Source of the DNA: Rhynchopus sp. YZ270_cl-10
Lineage: Eukaryota; Euglenozoa; Diplonemea; Diplonemida; Diplonemidae
Reading direction: 5' to 3'
Assembly: GCA_964035575.1 (NCBI GenBank)
Contig: OZ037873.1
Span: forward strand, 62,001-126,000
Length of the DNA: 64,000 nucleotides
A program made the translations under genes and the position numbers. Each line of letters opens with the position of its first letter. The stretch's first letter is position 1. The notes beneath the pieces are model-generated. The model was not told the DNA's origin. It ran no database searches and worked only from the letters and a program-made list of their open reading frames with translations. This document shows positions 1-9,663 of the stretch, piece after piece.

Positions 1-3000
1 AATGGTGATGCCAGCAATGGTGGCGGCCGGAAGTGTCGTGTCGTTGTTGTCGCTGCTGCTGCTGCTGGTGTCCTGCACAGTGAGGACCTCAGTCTCAATG
101 ACGTCGACACTCTGCACGTCGAACCCCAGCAGTGCGTTGGGTGTGTCCACCTCCTCCTGCACAGCACGCAGCACGTCCCCCTCAGAGCCGCCTGCTGCGT
201 ACTCCGCACCCCACAGCACCACCACACCGGTGCTGTCGCCAAGGACGTCAGCCATGCGCTCTGCAGACAGCACAGAGGTGCATCCCTGCCTGCGCTTCTC
301 TGCAGCGGTCGTGGGGCAGCCGCCGACACATGCCGCAAGTGGACACGTCCAGTGCACCTCGACTGAAGACACAAGTGCGCCCACAAAGGAGAGAAGTGCC
401 TCGATGAACCGTGTCCTGTCAAACAGTGCAAAGAGCAGCCCCAGCACCAAGCGGAAGAGACGGCGCACCACAGCCACAATGCCGATGCTGATGGGGGCCA
501 GGGTGGGCGGTGTGGGCGTGGCAGGTGCGGGGGTTGGTGGTGACGGTGTGGGTGCGAGTGTGGGTGCAAGTGTGGGTGCGAGTGTCGCAGGTGCGTCGGT
601 GGCTGGTGCGTCCGTCGCAGGCGCATCTGTAGGGACCCACAAGTGGGTCAGCGGCTGTGCAGTGCGGCGTGCTCTTGGTGCATTCGTGTCGGGTACGTCC
701 GCCTCGGGTGCCTGCGTCTCAGGCACGTCGCTGTCAGTGATATTCGCAGGCTCCTCTGTGTCGTCCACGTCAGGCTCGCTTGTCTCGTTGTACGCAGGTG
801 CATCCGTCATGGGTGTTGTGGATGCGTTTGCAGACGGCTCTGCTGTGGGTGCTCCAGTGGGGTAGCTTGTGGGGTAGCTCGTGGGAGCGTGTGTTGGTGT
901 GCGGGTGTCTGGGGCAAACGTCGCAACGTGCCTGGTCAGTGTCGTGGTGTGGGACAGAGATGGCGTGATGGTTGCTGTCGCTTCCTTTTCCTTCGTGCCA
1001 CTCTTGCTCTTTGATTTGCTGCCCGACTTGGACTTTGACCCAGACTTGGACTTGGACTTCGACTTGGACTTGCTTTTGGACTTGCTCTTCGACTTCGTTG
1101 GCTGTGCCGTGGGCTCTGCTGTCGGTATGGCTGTGGGTACTGCTGTTGGCTGCGCTGTCGGTTCAGCTGTGGGCACTAGTGTTGGTGGCGGGAGAGTGGG
1201 GACAACTGTCGGTGGTGCAGGTGTGGTTGGCGGCGCAGGTGTTGCAGGCAAGGTGTCTGTTGCAGTTGCACTCGGGACAGTCATAGTTGCGGACAGCGAT
1301 GCTGTGTGCGTGAGCGACAGCGAGGTCGTGTGTGACAGAGATGGCGTGATGGTTGCTGTCGCTTCCTTCTCCTTCGTGCCACTCTTGCTCTTTGACTTGC
1401 TGCCCGACTTGGACTTTGACCCAGACTTGGACTTGGACTTCGACTTGGACTTCGATTTGCTCTTGGACTTTGACTTAGAGCCGGACTTCGACTTCGAACC
1501 AGACTTCGACCTGCTTTTGGACTTGCTTGGCTGTGCTGTCGGTACAGCTGTTGGTATGGCTGTGGGAACCGCTGTTGGCTGTGCTGTAGGTACTGATGTA
1601 GGCTCGGCAGTTGGCTCAGCTGTTGGCTGTGCTGTTGGTATGGCTGTGGGCACTGGTGTCGGTGGTGGGAGCGTGGGGACAACTGTCGGTGGTGCAGGTG
1701 TGGTTGGTGGCGCAGGTGTTGCAGGCAATGTGTCTGTTGCAGTTGCACTCGGGACAGTCATAGTTGCAGACTGCGATGCTGTGTGCGTGAGTGAGAGGGA
1801 AGACGTATGTGTCAGCGACTGTGATGATGTATGCGACAGAGAGTGAGATGCGGTGTGTGTCAGGGACGGTGTCGCCGTCGCTTCCTTCTCCTTCGTGCCA
1901 CTCTTGCTCTTTGACTTGCTGCCCGACTTGGACTTTGACCCAGACTTGGACTTGGACTTCGACTTCGACTTGGACTTCGATTTGCTCTTGGACTTTGACT
2001 TAGAGCCGGACTTCGACTTCGAACCAGACTTCGACCTGCTTTTGGACTCGCTTGGCTGTGCTGTCGGTACAGCTGTCGGTATGGCTGTGGGAACCGCTGT
2101 TGGCTGTGCTGTCGGTGGTGCAGGTGTGGTTGGCGGCGCAGGTGTTGCAGGCAATGTGTCTGTTGCAGTTGCACTCGGGACAGTCATAGTTGCAGACTGC
2201 GATGCTGTGTGCGAGAGCGACAGTGTTCCTGTCGCTGTCGCGCATGCACGCTCTGTGCTGAGGAAGTCCTCGCTGCACGCAGCACTCTCGTGGCAGGAGG
2301 CACAGACCTGCCCTGAGGCTTGGGTGTTCTGGCACGCCTTCTCCCCTACACAGTCGATGTGGCACTTCGCGTCTTTGGCCATGTTTGTTGGACAGACGAG
2401 GTCAAGGTTCTGGCATGCGTGCTTGCCTTCGCAGTGCACAGTGCAGTTGTACCCTGTGGGACACTCGACGGTCGCATCCTGGCAGGAGTGGTCCTCTGTG
2501 CACCACACGTCGACGTTGCCCCCTGCAGTGTCGAGGTGCAGGGCTGCACGTTGGCACGCATGCTTGGCTGTACAGTGCACGTCCACGTCTGTTGCTGCGT
2601 CTGTGGCGGTGAGACGTGTGTCTTTGCAGGCGTGCTGAGCAGAGCACACTACGAGCGTGGACTCGGCAGCAAACCCAACAGCAGTGCCGTCGCATGCGTT
2701 CTTCTCTGTGCAGTGCAGCTCACCTACAGGACCCTGGAACCACAGCCCGTACGGCTTGCCTTCGTCTGCAAAGCGCACCGTCGTGAGGAGACCCGTCCCT
2801 GCATACGTGCTCATATCCTTGCAGGCGCTCTTGCCTGAGCAGTGCACCGCACACTGCCCTGTCGTGAGGCACTGCATGTGGGTGGCCTTGCAGCTCTCAT
2901 CGCCACCACACTCCAGCGCGCTGTAGGGCGAGTTCAGCAGCAACAGCGACTCTGAGCACGCCTTCTTGTCGGCACAGACGTACGGACCGCAATGGTCTGC

Positions 3001-3210
3001 GGCTTCGCAGTAGCACGTCGTCTCCTTGCATTCGAGTGTGTCGTCGTCGTCCTGATCCTTGCTCTTGCTCTTGCTCTTGCTCTTGCTTGACGACTTGCTC
3101 TTCGACTTCGATTTCGACTTCGATTTTGACTTCGATTTTGAATCAGACTTCTTCGCCTCAACAATCTGACACAACACAACAAGCAACACACAACACAACA
3201 ACAAACGCAT
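1..3210 (-). CDS. Cys-rich Ser/Lys- and Pro/Thr-repeat surface protein, C-terminus cut by window edge
   Basis: A single open frame of 1070 codons starts at 3210 and runs off the left edge. It opens with a clear signal peptide (MRLLLCCVLLVVLCQIVEA), followed by an alternating Ser-Lys stretch to about residue 50. A Cys-rich region to about residue 320 has repeated modules of the type CxG..ACQ...L.CP.....C.V.C. Then come three blocks that each combine a PTA/PTx repeat with a Ser-Lys/Ser-Gly repeat, a Thr/Pro stretch, and a distal conserved region with the HWTCP...C..GCP signature. The last visible residues start a hydrophobic stretch; by comparison with the paralogues at 43013-44839 and 47438-49669 this should be a membrane span followed by a short cytoplasmic tail. 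Probably a type I, heavily O-glycosylated or phosphorylated cell-surface protein. Function unknown. The start is chosen because the signal peptide matches the layout of the paralogues. Confidence 0.85.
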   Translation of the reverse strand, partial: MRLLLCCVLLVVLCQIVEAKKSDSKSKSKSKSKSKSKSKSSSKSKSKSKSKDQDDDDTLECKETTCYCEAADHCGPYVCADKKACSESLLLLNSPYSALECGGDESCKATHMQCLTTGQCAVHCSGKSACKDMSTYAGTGLLTTVRFADEGKPYGLWFQGPVGELHCTEKNACDGTAVGFAAESTLVVCSAQHACKDTRLTATDAATDVDVHCTAKHACQRAALHLDTAGGNVDVWCTEDHSCQDATVECPTGYNCTVHCEGKHACQNLDLVCPTNMAKDAKCHIDCVGEKACQNTQASGQVCASCHESAACSEDFLSTERACATATGTLSLSHTASQSATMTVPSATATDTLPATPAPPTTPAPPTAQPTAVPTAIPTAVPTAQPSESKSRSKSGSKSKSGSKSKSKSKSKSKSKSKSKSKSGSKSKSGSKSKSKSGTKEKEATATPSLTHTASHSLSHTSSQSLTHTSSLSLTHTASQSATMTVPSATATDTLPATPAPPTTPAPPTVVPTLPPPTPVPTAIPTAQPTAEPTAEPTSVPTAQPTAVPTAIPTAVPTAQPSKSKSRSKSGSKSKSGSKSKSKSKSKSKSKSKSKSGSKSKSGSKSKSKSGTKEKEATATITPSLSHTTSLSLTHTASLSATMTVPSATATDTLPATPAPPTTPAPPTVVPTLPPPTLVPTAEPTAQPTAVPTAIPTAEPTAQPTKSKSKSKSKSKSKSKSKSGSKSKSGSKSKSKSGTKEKEATATITPSLSHTTTLTRHVATFAPDTRTPTHAPTSYPTSYPTGAPTAEPSANASTTPMTDAPAYNETSEPDVDDTEEPANITDSDVPETQAPEADVPDTNAPRARRTAQPLTHLWVPTDAPATDAPATDAPATLAPTLAPTLAPTPSPPTPAPATPTPPTLAPISIGIVAVVRRLFRLVLGLLFALFDRTRFIEALLSFVGALVSSVEVHWTCPLAACVGGCPTTAAEKRRQGCTSVLSAERMADVLGDSTGVVVLWGAEYAAGGSEGDVLRAVQEEVDTPNALLGFDVQSVDVIETEVLTVQDTSSSSSDNNDTTLPAATIAGITI
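976..2215 (-). repeat. Three in-gene direct repeats (PT-rich plus SK/SG-rich block)
   Basis: Blocks at about 976-1310, 1357-1790 and 1876-2215 repeat the same order: a GTKEKE-type junction, Ser-Lys/Ser-Gly repeats, PTAxPTA repeats, PPTTPAPP and SATMTVPSATAT. They are close in DNA sequence but differ in the number of Ser-Lys and PTA units, as expected from recent unequal exchange within the gene. The reading frame is kept throughout. Confidence 0.85.
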
Positions 3211-3859
3211 CCTGCAAAGAAAAAAAAAGAGGCTTTTTTTTGTTGTACAAACCTGTGTGCGCGTGTATAAAAAAAAAGGGGGTGTAATGTATAAAGTAAA
3301 TGCACAAGATACTGCTTTTGTTTTGTTTTGCTTTTTGCTTTGGTTTTTTGTTGTTTTGTTTTTTTTTTTTTTTTTTTTTTTTCGTTTTCCCTTGACGGGG
3401 GGGGATGGGTGGGTAGTTGCGGCTCTTCGGGGGGGAGGGAGGGGAGGGAGAGCTAAACATAATAAAAAAATGTTTTTTTTCTTTTTTGCAAGAAAGGGAT
3501 GCCTCGTGGCCACACATCCTGGGGGTTTGGAGGGGAAGGGGTAGGGTAAAGGGGAGGGGGGGGGAAAGAACAGTCGGTGTTAAGACAACCAGAGCCTCAC
3601 GACCAAAGTCACCTTGCGGGAAAAGAGCAGAGAGAAAAGAGATCGGACGATATCGAGCATAAAAAATAAAAAAATATATATAAAAAAATAATAAAAAAGC
3701 TTGTAAGCAGAGCTCGCGCTAAAGTCCATCCCTCATCCCGGGATTTTTGGGGGTTTTGGTAGGAACGTTTTTTTTTTGCAGTACGGGGATTTCATTAAGA
3801 AACCAGAAGTTCTAATATTGTTGAGTAAGACCACCACATAGTGGACTTGCATATACATG

Positions 3860-4480
3860 TGACCCCGCCGTGGAACGCAATTGGCTCGGAAAGTCAAAAG
3901 AAAGAGGAGAAAAAAGAAAAGGAAAAAAAAAAAAAAAGTTGGGTGCCGTGCGCCTGCGGCGCTGCCTGTTCCCTTCCAGTTTCTACAGGCAAACACTTGC
4001 CCCCTTTACCTTACACTGACGGGTTTTGACCAAAACCAAGAACTTGTCCATTTCGGCAAATTGACCCCACCACAGAACGGACGAATTCCGGAAATGCAAA
4101 TGCCGGTGTTTTCGCGCATTTTCATGTTGCAAGACGTCAGGATCAGGGAGAGAAAATCTGGTTGTGGGATTTACATTGGCCCTCTTTACCCACATGGATT
4201 TTGACCAAAACCAAAAAATTGGCCATTTCGGCAAAGTGACCCCACCACAGCGCGGACGGATTCCGGAAATTCCAATCGCGGTATGTTTTGGGGCTGAAAA
4301 CCCACTGATTTTCAGGAGAAAAATTGCTTCCAAATCTCGGAATTTTCCGAATTTTCCTGAAAATGACCCTTGTTTACGAGTATGGGTTCATATTTTGCGA
4401 AAATTTAAGTCACTAAAATTTTGTCCATTTTTCCGTATATACCCCACCACAAGCCGGGATTGGCCCGGAAATGCCACAAA
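3860..4480 (+). repeat. Degenerate tandem/dispersed repeat with GACCCCACCAC core
   Basis: The string TTTGACCAAAACC..AA(C/T)TTG(T/G)CCATTTCGGCAAA.TGACCCCACCACAG..CGGACG.ATTCCGGAAAT recurs at about 4023-4105 and 4198-4280, with more diverged versions near 3865 and 4400-4480. Further copies lie at about 12025-12105 and, weakly, at 52105-52190. I do not recognise the family; the position inside the 9970-12293 element suggests it travels with transposons. Confidence 0.7.
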
Positions 4481-4587
4481 ACGGGGTTTCCGGGCCTCCC
4501 CAGCTAACCTTTTCAAGGAACGTTTTTCCGTACCCGAAATCCATTTTTTCCCCATTTTTTCCCATAATTAGCGCGACCACTGCTTGT

Positions 4588-4619
4588 AAGATGAATGTGC
4601 CTCTCGTGCATACACATCT
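4588..4619 (+). repeat. Family-B hairpin
   Basis: AAGATG...ATGTGC, a CTCTCG loop, then GTGCAT...CACATCT. It has the same two-stem plan as the other family-B copies described at 6616-6646. Confidence 0.6.
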
Positions 4620-4844
4620 AAAAGGAGAAACATCACAAATCTTTCAATATTTTACCTCTTTTTATTATTTTACTCCACATCCTCACCCAAAAAAAAAGAA
4701 ACAAAGAAAAATACCTATCTCGCTCTTGTTCCTGATATACAACTGCCCTCCCCTCCCGTAACAAAAGAAAACAAATACAAAGGAAAAGAGAAAAAAGACG
4801 GGTTATCACACACGCGCACTGAGCAAAAAGAAGAAAAAAGTGAA

Positions 4845-4890
4845 AGGTTGGTGAGGTGAGTCTAAGCCTCTTCGTGCGTTAGCCCACCTT
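4845..4890 (+). repeat. Family-B hairpin, diverged
   Basis: AGGTGAGTCTAAGC, loop CTCTTCGTGC, then GTTAGCCCACCTT. The outer stem here is AGGTG.G/C.CACCT and the inner stem is CTAA.C/G.TTAG, so the sequence differs from the copies at 6616 and 15970 while the pairing is kept. Confidence 0.5.
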
Positions 4891-5149
4891 CTAAAAAAAT
4901 GTTTTTCTTTTTGCAGGATAATTTTATCACAAAACTGTTGTAAAAAAATAGAATCTGACTTCAGGATATGAAGTGAATAAAAACGAAAAACAGGAAAAAG
5001 AAAAACACAATTTTTCTTCGTTTCGTTTATCGTTCTGCAAATTTGCCGCGTTTTTCACTGTATGAGCTGAGGATGATAAAACAAAGTTGACTTGAAAATA
5101 CAAATCCCTCTTGTGAACAGTGTACCTTGGTACAATGACCCGGCTGTAC

Positions 5150-5560
5150 CGGGGAGGTGGACACCCAATCATGCAGTCCTACAATCCATTTCGTGGTGTA
5201 CATCTGACAACACATACTGAACCGAAAAACAATTTGCAGGCACGTACCTTCAGTCGATCCTGATTCCTCATAGCTCATACTCAGTTATAAAAATAAATAA
5301 ATAACAACAACAATGGGGATCTCGGGTCTGGGTTTTGGGTCTGGGGAGCGGGGTTTTTTTTGGCTCTGAAGGGGAAGAGAGTGAGGTTGGGAATGGGAAA
5401 CGACATATAAAAAAAGGGGGGGTTTTGAAGGGGAAAAAGCCCCAATCAAAACGACGCAAAAGGATCCCTTGCAAAAGATTTTTTTTTTCCAGAGGAACTG
5501 GGGCGTCAAAGTTTTTTTGTAATTTGAATAACGTTCCGTTTTGTTCATATTTTTGTTGAA
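5150..5560 (-). pseudogene. Relic of a fourth Patched-like unit (promoter region joined to an intron-3 remnant)
   Basis: 5285-5560 matches the upstream region of the intact genes at 18870-19180 and 30050-30340 (AACAACAACA, GTCTGGG, the GACATATAAAAA box, CCCCAATCAAAACGACGCAAAAGGATCCC, CCAGAGGAACTG). Directly below it, 5150-5240 resembles the part of intron 3 found at 16045-16105, 27250-27290 and 37540-37590 (GCATG.AG.CCTA, CCACGAAATGG, CAGATGTA in minus sense). No coding exon of the transporter remains between them. A short frame starting MSYEESG at 5278 with a following GTACGT donor could be an unrelated first exon. This is best explained as a deletion derivative of a former array unit, but the intron match is short. 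Confidence 0.45.
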
Positions 5561-5577
5561 TTTTTTTTGTAAACTAT

Positions 5578-5745
5578 CCTTTCATGTGTCCCCCCTGCCG
5601 AGGCAGGTGGTCGCTCATCTCGTTCTACTGAAGGGTAGTCACGGGACCCACGGGTCCCAGTTGGTGCTGCTTTACCCTGGACTTGTGAGGTCTTGTTGGG
5701 TGCACATCTTTCCTTTATTTTTTGCGTGAAATAACACTATCTCTG
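5578..5745. other. Conserved GC-rich island, copy 1 (possible structured RNA or 3' exon)
   Basis: Almost unchanged in 19221-19385 and 30358-30520, although flanking homopolymers vary. It holds two perfect inverted repeats, CTGCCGAGGCAG and GGGACCCACGGGTCCC, separated by about 55 bases. A minus-strand frame ending ..STNWDPWVP is open in copy 2 but not in copy 1, so constraint is more likely on structure or regulation than on this frame. Confidence 0.4.
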
Positions 5746-6025
5746 TACGGGGGGAAAAGAAAGCGAAGACACCTAGGCAAACGTATGAAGGGAGGGGGGA
5801 AAGAGAAGACTGAGCTCCGTTATTCTTCTTCTCTTTTGTTCTTTTGTCAGAGAAGAGAGAAGCAAAAAGGGACGAAGAGGGAGTGAATGGGGAAGCATTC
5901 AGCGAAAAATCGCTTTCCTCTATTTTCTTCCCCACCCACCTACCCCCTCCTTCTCGCCACCAACACCCCAAAAAGCTAAAAAAGCTCGCTTTTCCCGTCC
6001 CCCTCCCCACCCATGACACTTTTAC

Positions 6026-6075
6026 CTGGTACTCTCGTCAAAAAAATCATAACTTGAAAAATGGAAGGCTCTCAT
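6026..6075 (-). other. Candidate short 5' exon, copy 1
   Basis: In minus sense an ATG starts the peptide MRAFHFSSYDFFDEST(R), followed at once by CAG|GTAAA, a good donor. Copy 2 (19666-19715) keeps it with one substitution. Copy 3 (30805-30859) is five bases longer, in a T-run, which changes the frame. Family-B hairpins sit in the upstream flank in all three spacers, separated in copy 1 by the insertion at 6095-6597. Either a small intron-rich gene that is decaying, or chance. Confidence 0.3.
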
Positions 6076-6094
6076 GTAAAAAAAAAAAAACTTA

Positions 6095-6597
6095 CTGGGG
6101 GGGGCCGAATAGTGGACCCCCCCTGAATAGTAGACCCCCCTTGAATAGTAGACCCCCCCTGGGAATTCTGGGTTTTTTTAAATTTTTTTTCCTTTGAATA
6201 GTGGACCCCCCCTGAGAAATTCTGGGGAAAAAAAATTTTTTCCGCTGAATAGTGGACCCCCCCCAGGTTTTCGTTTTTTTTGACTTTTTGCGGAAGTCAC
6301 GGAAAAATTTTAGAGGGGATCAACTACAAATTTCAAATTGATTTTTCTTTCTTTGGATAGATTTTGTGACAAATCTTTCCAAAGAAGCAAAAATCAGTAT
6401 ATTTTGACACACCCTATCAGCCTCATCGACAGGAGGGTTTTAGTAAAAATACAGAAAAAAAAATTTGGGGGGGTCTACTATTTAGGGGGGGTCTACTATT
6501 CAACTTGGAAAAAAAATTTTTTTTTCTGAGACCCCCGATTTATACCCGTCGGTTCGCCTAATAGTGGACCCGGGGTCTACTATTCGGCCCCCCCCAG
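6095..6597. mobile_element. 503-bp MITE-like element with TA target duplication
   Basis: The ends are inverted repeats: CTGGGGGGGGCCGAATAGT at the left and ACTATTCGGCCCCCCCCAG at the right. Next to each end the motif AATAGTRGACCCCCC is repeated two or three times, in opposite orientation at the two ends. It is flanked by TA on both sides (6093-6094 and 6598-6599). The matching place in the third spacer (about 30910) reads CTTAATAAAAAGAACAC without the element, so an empty site is visible. The TA duplication fits Tc1/mariner-like elements. No transposase frame is present, so it is non-autonomous. Confidence 0.85.
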
Positions 6598-6615
6598 TAA
6601 TAAAAAGAACACTGT

Positions 6616-6646
6616 AAGATGAATGTGCCTCTCGTGCACACATCTT
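6616..6646 (+). repeat. Family-B hairpin, spacer copy 1
   Basis: AAGATG pairs with CATCTT as the outer stem, and TGTGC with GCACA as the inner stem, around a CTCTC loop. The same hairpin is at 19792-19822 and 30930-30960. Other members keep both stems with different bases. Confidence 0.65.
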
Positions 6647-7135
6647 CTCAAAAGAAACCGCCACAATATTTCCTGTAATTAGAAATCAATACTAGAAAAA
6701 GAAAAATGGAAAAGGGAAAAGGAGAAAATATCCAACAAAGTGTCTCCTTTCCTTCCCTCCTCAACCTTCTCTTCCCCCTTCTGCTTCCTTTGCAGTTTCT
6801 CTTCTTTTTTCCTGTTAACCAGCTCTCGGCCTTTTGTGACTTTTGGTGAGGATCCATCTTCTTCCTTCACACATGGTCGAGACACATCGGGAAAACAAAT
6901 TGAAAAAAAAGGAGGTACGAAAGGCACGAAGGGGAAGGTGTTATTTTCAATTTTGAGAGAGAAGGGAGAGAAAGAGGGAGAGGAATGACAGAAAACTGCA
7001 AAAAAGAAATAAAAAAACTGGGAACTATGGAAGTCACCCTAAAGAGAAAACATTAGTCTAATTTTGAAAAAAAAAAGAGAAAAAAATGGCTGGTTTTCTT
7101 TTGTGATGGATTTTTTTTTTTTTTTTGCTTTTTTT

Positions 7136-7782
7136 GAAAACTTGGTTGTATTAGTGTAGACACCCGAAGATGAACTCCACTATACTACACGCGTCTAAGT
7201 GATGCCGGAGTTACTCCATGCAATGCTCATGGCGGTTGTCGTCGTCCAGTCTCGATTGGGCGGCGGCGGCGGCACTGGCTTCCTGGCTGCAGTCAACCCA
7301 CGGTCGGGTGGGGGCGGCGGCGGGGGCTTGTTCTTCAGCGCCTTGTGAGGCGTCTTGACCTTCCCACCGGTGGTGCACGTCATGGTGGGGGTCGCTGTTG
7401 TGGTGGCTCCTGCGGGGAAGCAGGCGCCGGGTGTCTCGTCTTCGGTGCAAGTCGCTGCTGCTGCTCGCACCAACATCGCAAGCGCTACGGCCCGCGGTGT
7501 CTCGTCATGTGGCGGTTGCACCGCCGTTTCCTCTTCTGCCACCTCTATCGTGAGCTGCGAGATCAGCCCCGATAGAGTGCATGCAGCTGACACCAGGTCG
7601 GCCGCAGCACACCACTTTTCCTCAGTCACCGCCTCATCCATCATAGCCCGCGACTGAGCAATCGCCATATCATATCTCCTTAAAAGGAGAGTCATATTCG
7701 CGTGTAGTATGGTGGGAGAGGGCAAGCCCCCTCCCTTCCTCCTGTATGGGGGACTCCACTGGTGGGGACCAATGAAGTACAG
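7136..7782 (-). mobile_element. 647-bp retroposed-looking unit ending in a family-A hairpin
   Basis: Absent from the other two spacers, where CTTTTTTTGTCTGCGCAG is continuous. Here the insert sits between two runs of seven T (7129-7135 and 7783-7789), which form the target duplication. Read on the minus strand it has a leader, a 166-aa frame (7195-7695), a short trailer and the family-A hairpin (about 7136-7188). The trailer ends in GTTTTC directly before an A-run. That arrangement, an A-tail at the 3' end and an A/T target duplication, is what target-primed reverse transcription of an RNA gives. The source could be a cellular mRNA or a non-autonomous LINE-mobilised element. Confidence 0.7.
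7195..7695 (-). CDS. Unknown 166-aa protein with Pro-rich C-terminal half, inside the retroposed unit
   Basis: The frame from ATG at 7695 (MTLLLRRYDMAIAQ) to a TAG at 7195 is GC-rich and stands out from its T-rich surroundings. The N-terminal half is predicted helical (MMDEAVTEEKWCAAADLVSAA and LISQLTIEVAEEE stretches). The C-terminal half has two polyproline runs (PPPPPPP at about residue 127 and PPPPP at about 143) in a basic Ala/Thr/Lys context. No family is recognised. The start is chosen as the first ATG; a TTG-initiated extension of 10 residues upstream is possible but has no support. It may be a retrocopy of a host gene, or the protein of a small mobile element. Confidence 0.45.
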   Translation of the reverse strand: MTLLLRRYDMAIAQSRAMMDEAVTEEKWCAAADLVSAACTLSGLISQLTIEVAEEETAVQPPHDETPRAVALAMLVRAAAATCTEDETPGACFPAGATTTATPTMTCTTGGKVKTPHKALKNKPPPPPPPDRGLTAARKPVPPPPPNRDWTTTTAMSIAWSNSGIT

Positions 7783-8338
7783 TTTTTTTGTCTGCGCAGC
7801 CTCCGGCTGGCTGTGGGGAATTCACTTTCGTTACCCACCATCATCATCGAATCGGTGGGAAAATATTTTCCCATCAAAATAAAAATAAAAAAAATGTGCG
7901 TCTCTCACTAAAGTGACACTACACAAAAACAGTATTCTCAAAAAAAAAATAGTGAAAAGATATGACAGGCAAGCACGCACACCGGTATTGTGTTGTTTTG
8001 GTAATCGAACAAAGGTTCTTCTGGGACAAAAAAAAAAACCCCCCCCCCCCACTTTTTCCCCAGAAACCAAACTAGGCTGAAAATAAAAAAACAAATTCAT
8101 ATACTTTCAAATAAAATTTGAAAGCATTAGGGAAGTGTATAAAAAAAGAAAAAGAAAAAAGGGGGAGATAAAGGGTTCAAAAATATGGTTCCATTGTGTT
8201 CGTGTTGTCTGAATGGGGCAGGCAACTGGAAGACAACTGCGCAACGCCTTTGTCCAGATGCAGGCACATATGGCAACCACAGCAAGGTCCACGTCCACAC
8301 ATTTACTAAACTGCGAGAAAGAGAAGGGAAAAAAAACT

Positions 8339-8373
8339 GATATGAACATGCTTCTCGTGCATACACACATCTT
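8339..8373 (+). repeat. Family-B hairpin, second in spacer copy 1
   Basis: GATATG..CATGC, loop TTCTC, then GTGCAT..CACATCTT. The same element is at 21212-21246 and 32729-32763. Confidence 0.55.
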
Positions 8374-8627
8374 TACGAAAGAGAGAAAGAAAAAGAGAAC
8401 AGAAAAGAAGATAAAAGTACACAAAACTATGCCAAATTATTGCTTTTGGTCAGTTTTTACTGTGATTGGGGAGGAGAACAAGAGTGGGGACATAGTTTTT
8501 TCCGCAAAACATTTGGAAACGTAAACCCCTTCACAACGAAGGGGAAGGGACATTGCCGATCAACGTTCTGCGGACGTGTTAAGTCTATGGACAGGACTAA
8601 TTGCATTTTTTATTTTTCCTTTTTTTT

Positions 8628-8677
8628 GAAAACTTGGTTGTATTAGTGTAGACACCCGAGGATGAACTCCACTATAC
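8628..8677 (-). mobile_element. Family-A hairpin insertion (50 bp)
   Basis: GAAAACTTGGTTGTATTAGTG ... CCACTATAC sits between two T-runs. The matching places in the other spacers (about 21457-21475 and 33003-33022) have one T-run with no insert. Minus-sense order is hairpin, GTTTTC, A-run. Confidence 0.75.
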
Positions 8678-9500
8678 TTTTTTTTTTTGGTTGAAAATAT
8701 AAGTTGTGAGATGGAAACACGCGAGAAATGCCTCCATCGCTTTTTTATTGGGGTGGCAATGAAATGTATAGCAACAAGGGACAAGGGGTCTGTGGATGTG
8801 TTAAAACTAAAGAGGGGAAAGGAAATCGCAAAAGGCCCAAAAGGGCAGTTCATAATACCTTTCTCTGTGTGTTTTGCCCCCTTTTTTTTTGTCGACAAAT
8901 CGCCTGAGAGTAGGTCTGACTTATTTTTTTCTTCACCACCTTAGGAGTAAAATACCCTTCACATTGACAAAAGAAGAGAAAAAAAGGAGTATTTTTTTTT
9001 TTTAATAGTGCACTTTTTTTGTGCAACCAAAAAAGATAAAAACAAGGTCGCATAAATAATTGCCCTAATACCACCACGGTGGGTCACTCTTATAACCCTG
9101 GAGGAGGTACCTCGGGACTGATCAGAATATCGTGCCAAGGCCATCATCCGCGTTTTGTTTGCAAGTGCTTCGTGGCTTTTTTTTCTGCAGATACGCACTA
9201 AAAAAAAAGGGGGGTCTTTTTTTTGTTCATTTGTCAGGGTCAAGGATTGTTCGCCCACTGTGTGATTTATAAGTGCGAGGCACCAAAAAAAGAAAATGAA
9301 TGTGTTCAGGAGGAGAAAAGAACACAACGCAAAAAAAAAGGGAATACAATTTTCCAGAAATAAAAATAAATGTTTTGTGAAATGTAAATCCACGCAGCAC
9401 CGTGTTCGCGTCACGTTACATAGTAACTAATAAGCTGTATATCAAAATATAAAATAAAATAATAAAATCGGTTGATGAAAATTTCTCGAAAGGGGGGATT

Positions 9501-9663
9501 CAACCCACCACGCCAGACTACTCAGGGGGCCACTAACTGAAACCACTAGTCTTTTACGACGAGCACTAAACTAGCAGTGTCACTGGTGCAACACTACTAC
9601 TCACTCATTTGGACTAGCAGCACTACCAGCAGCCCCCTAGACTAGTCCGCCGTGGTGGTGTTG
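9501..9663. repeat. Foldback element with CCACCACG ends, copy 1
   Basis: The ends CAACCCACCACG..AGACTA.TC..GGGGGC and GCCCCCTAGACTAGTC..CGTGGTGGTGTTG are inverted copies of each other. The interior holds several ACTAGT/ACTAG half-palindromes. It is conserved at 23185-23346 and 33628-33790, so it predates the triplication. A diverged relative with the same interior lies at 45523-45655 outside the array, which supports a mobile family. No reading frame. Confidence 0.65.

Larger units (their letters stand above)
3211..5149. other. Spacer upstream of the first surface-protein gene; no gene seen
   Basis: T/A-rich with long homopolymers, including a T-run near 3359-3382, purine tracts at 3430-3570 and AT-rich sequence at 3660-3705. 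It contains the dispersed repeat at about 3860-4480 and two family-B hairpins at 4588-4619 and 4845-4890. Open frames here are short and composition-driven. Confidence 0.6.

Noticed and set aside
881-1846. Plus-strand frame with repeated DLDFDLD and VGTAVG motifs
   Set aside because: Antisense of the Ser-Lys and PTA repeats of the minus-strand surface protein.
9494-9515. GGATTCAACCC resembling a tRNA T-arm
   Set aside because: No acceptor stem, D-arm or anticodon arm fits around it, and the sequence belongs to the foldback element.
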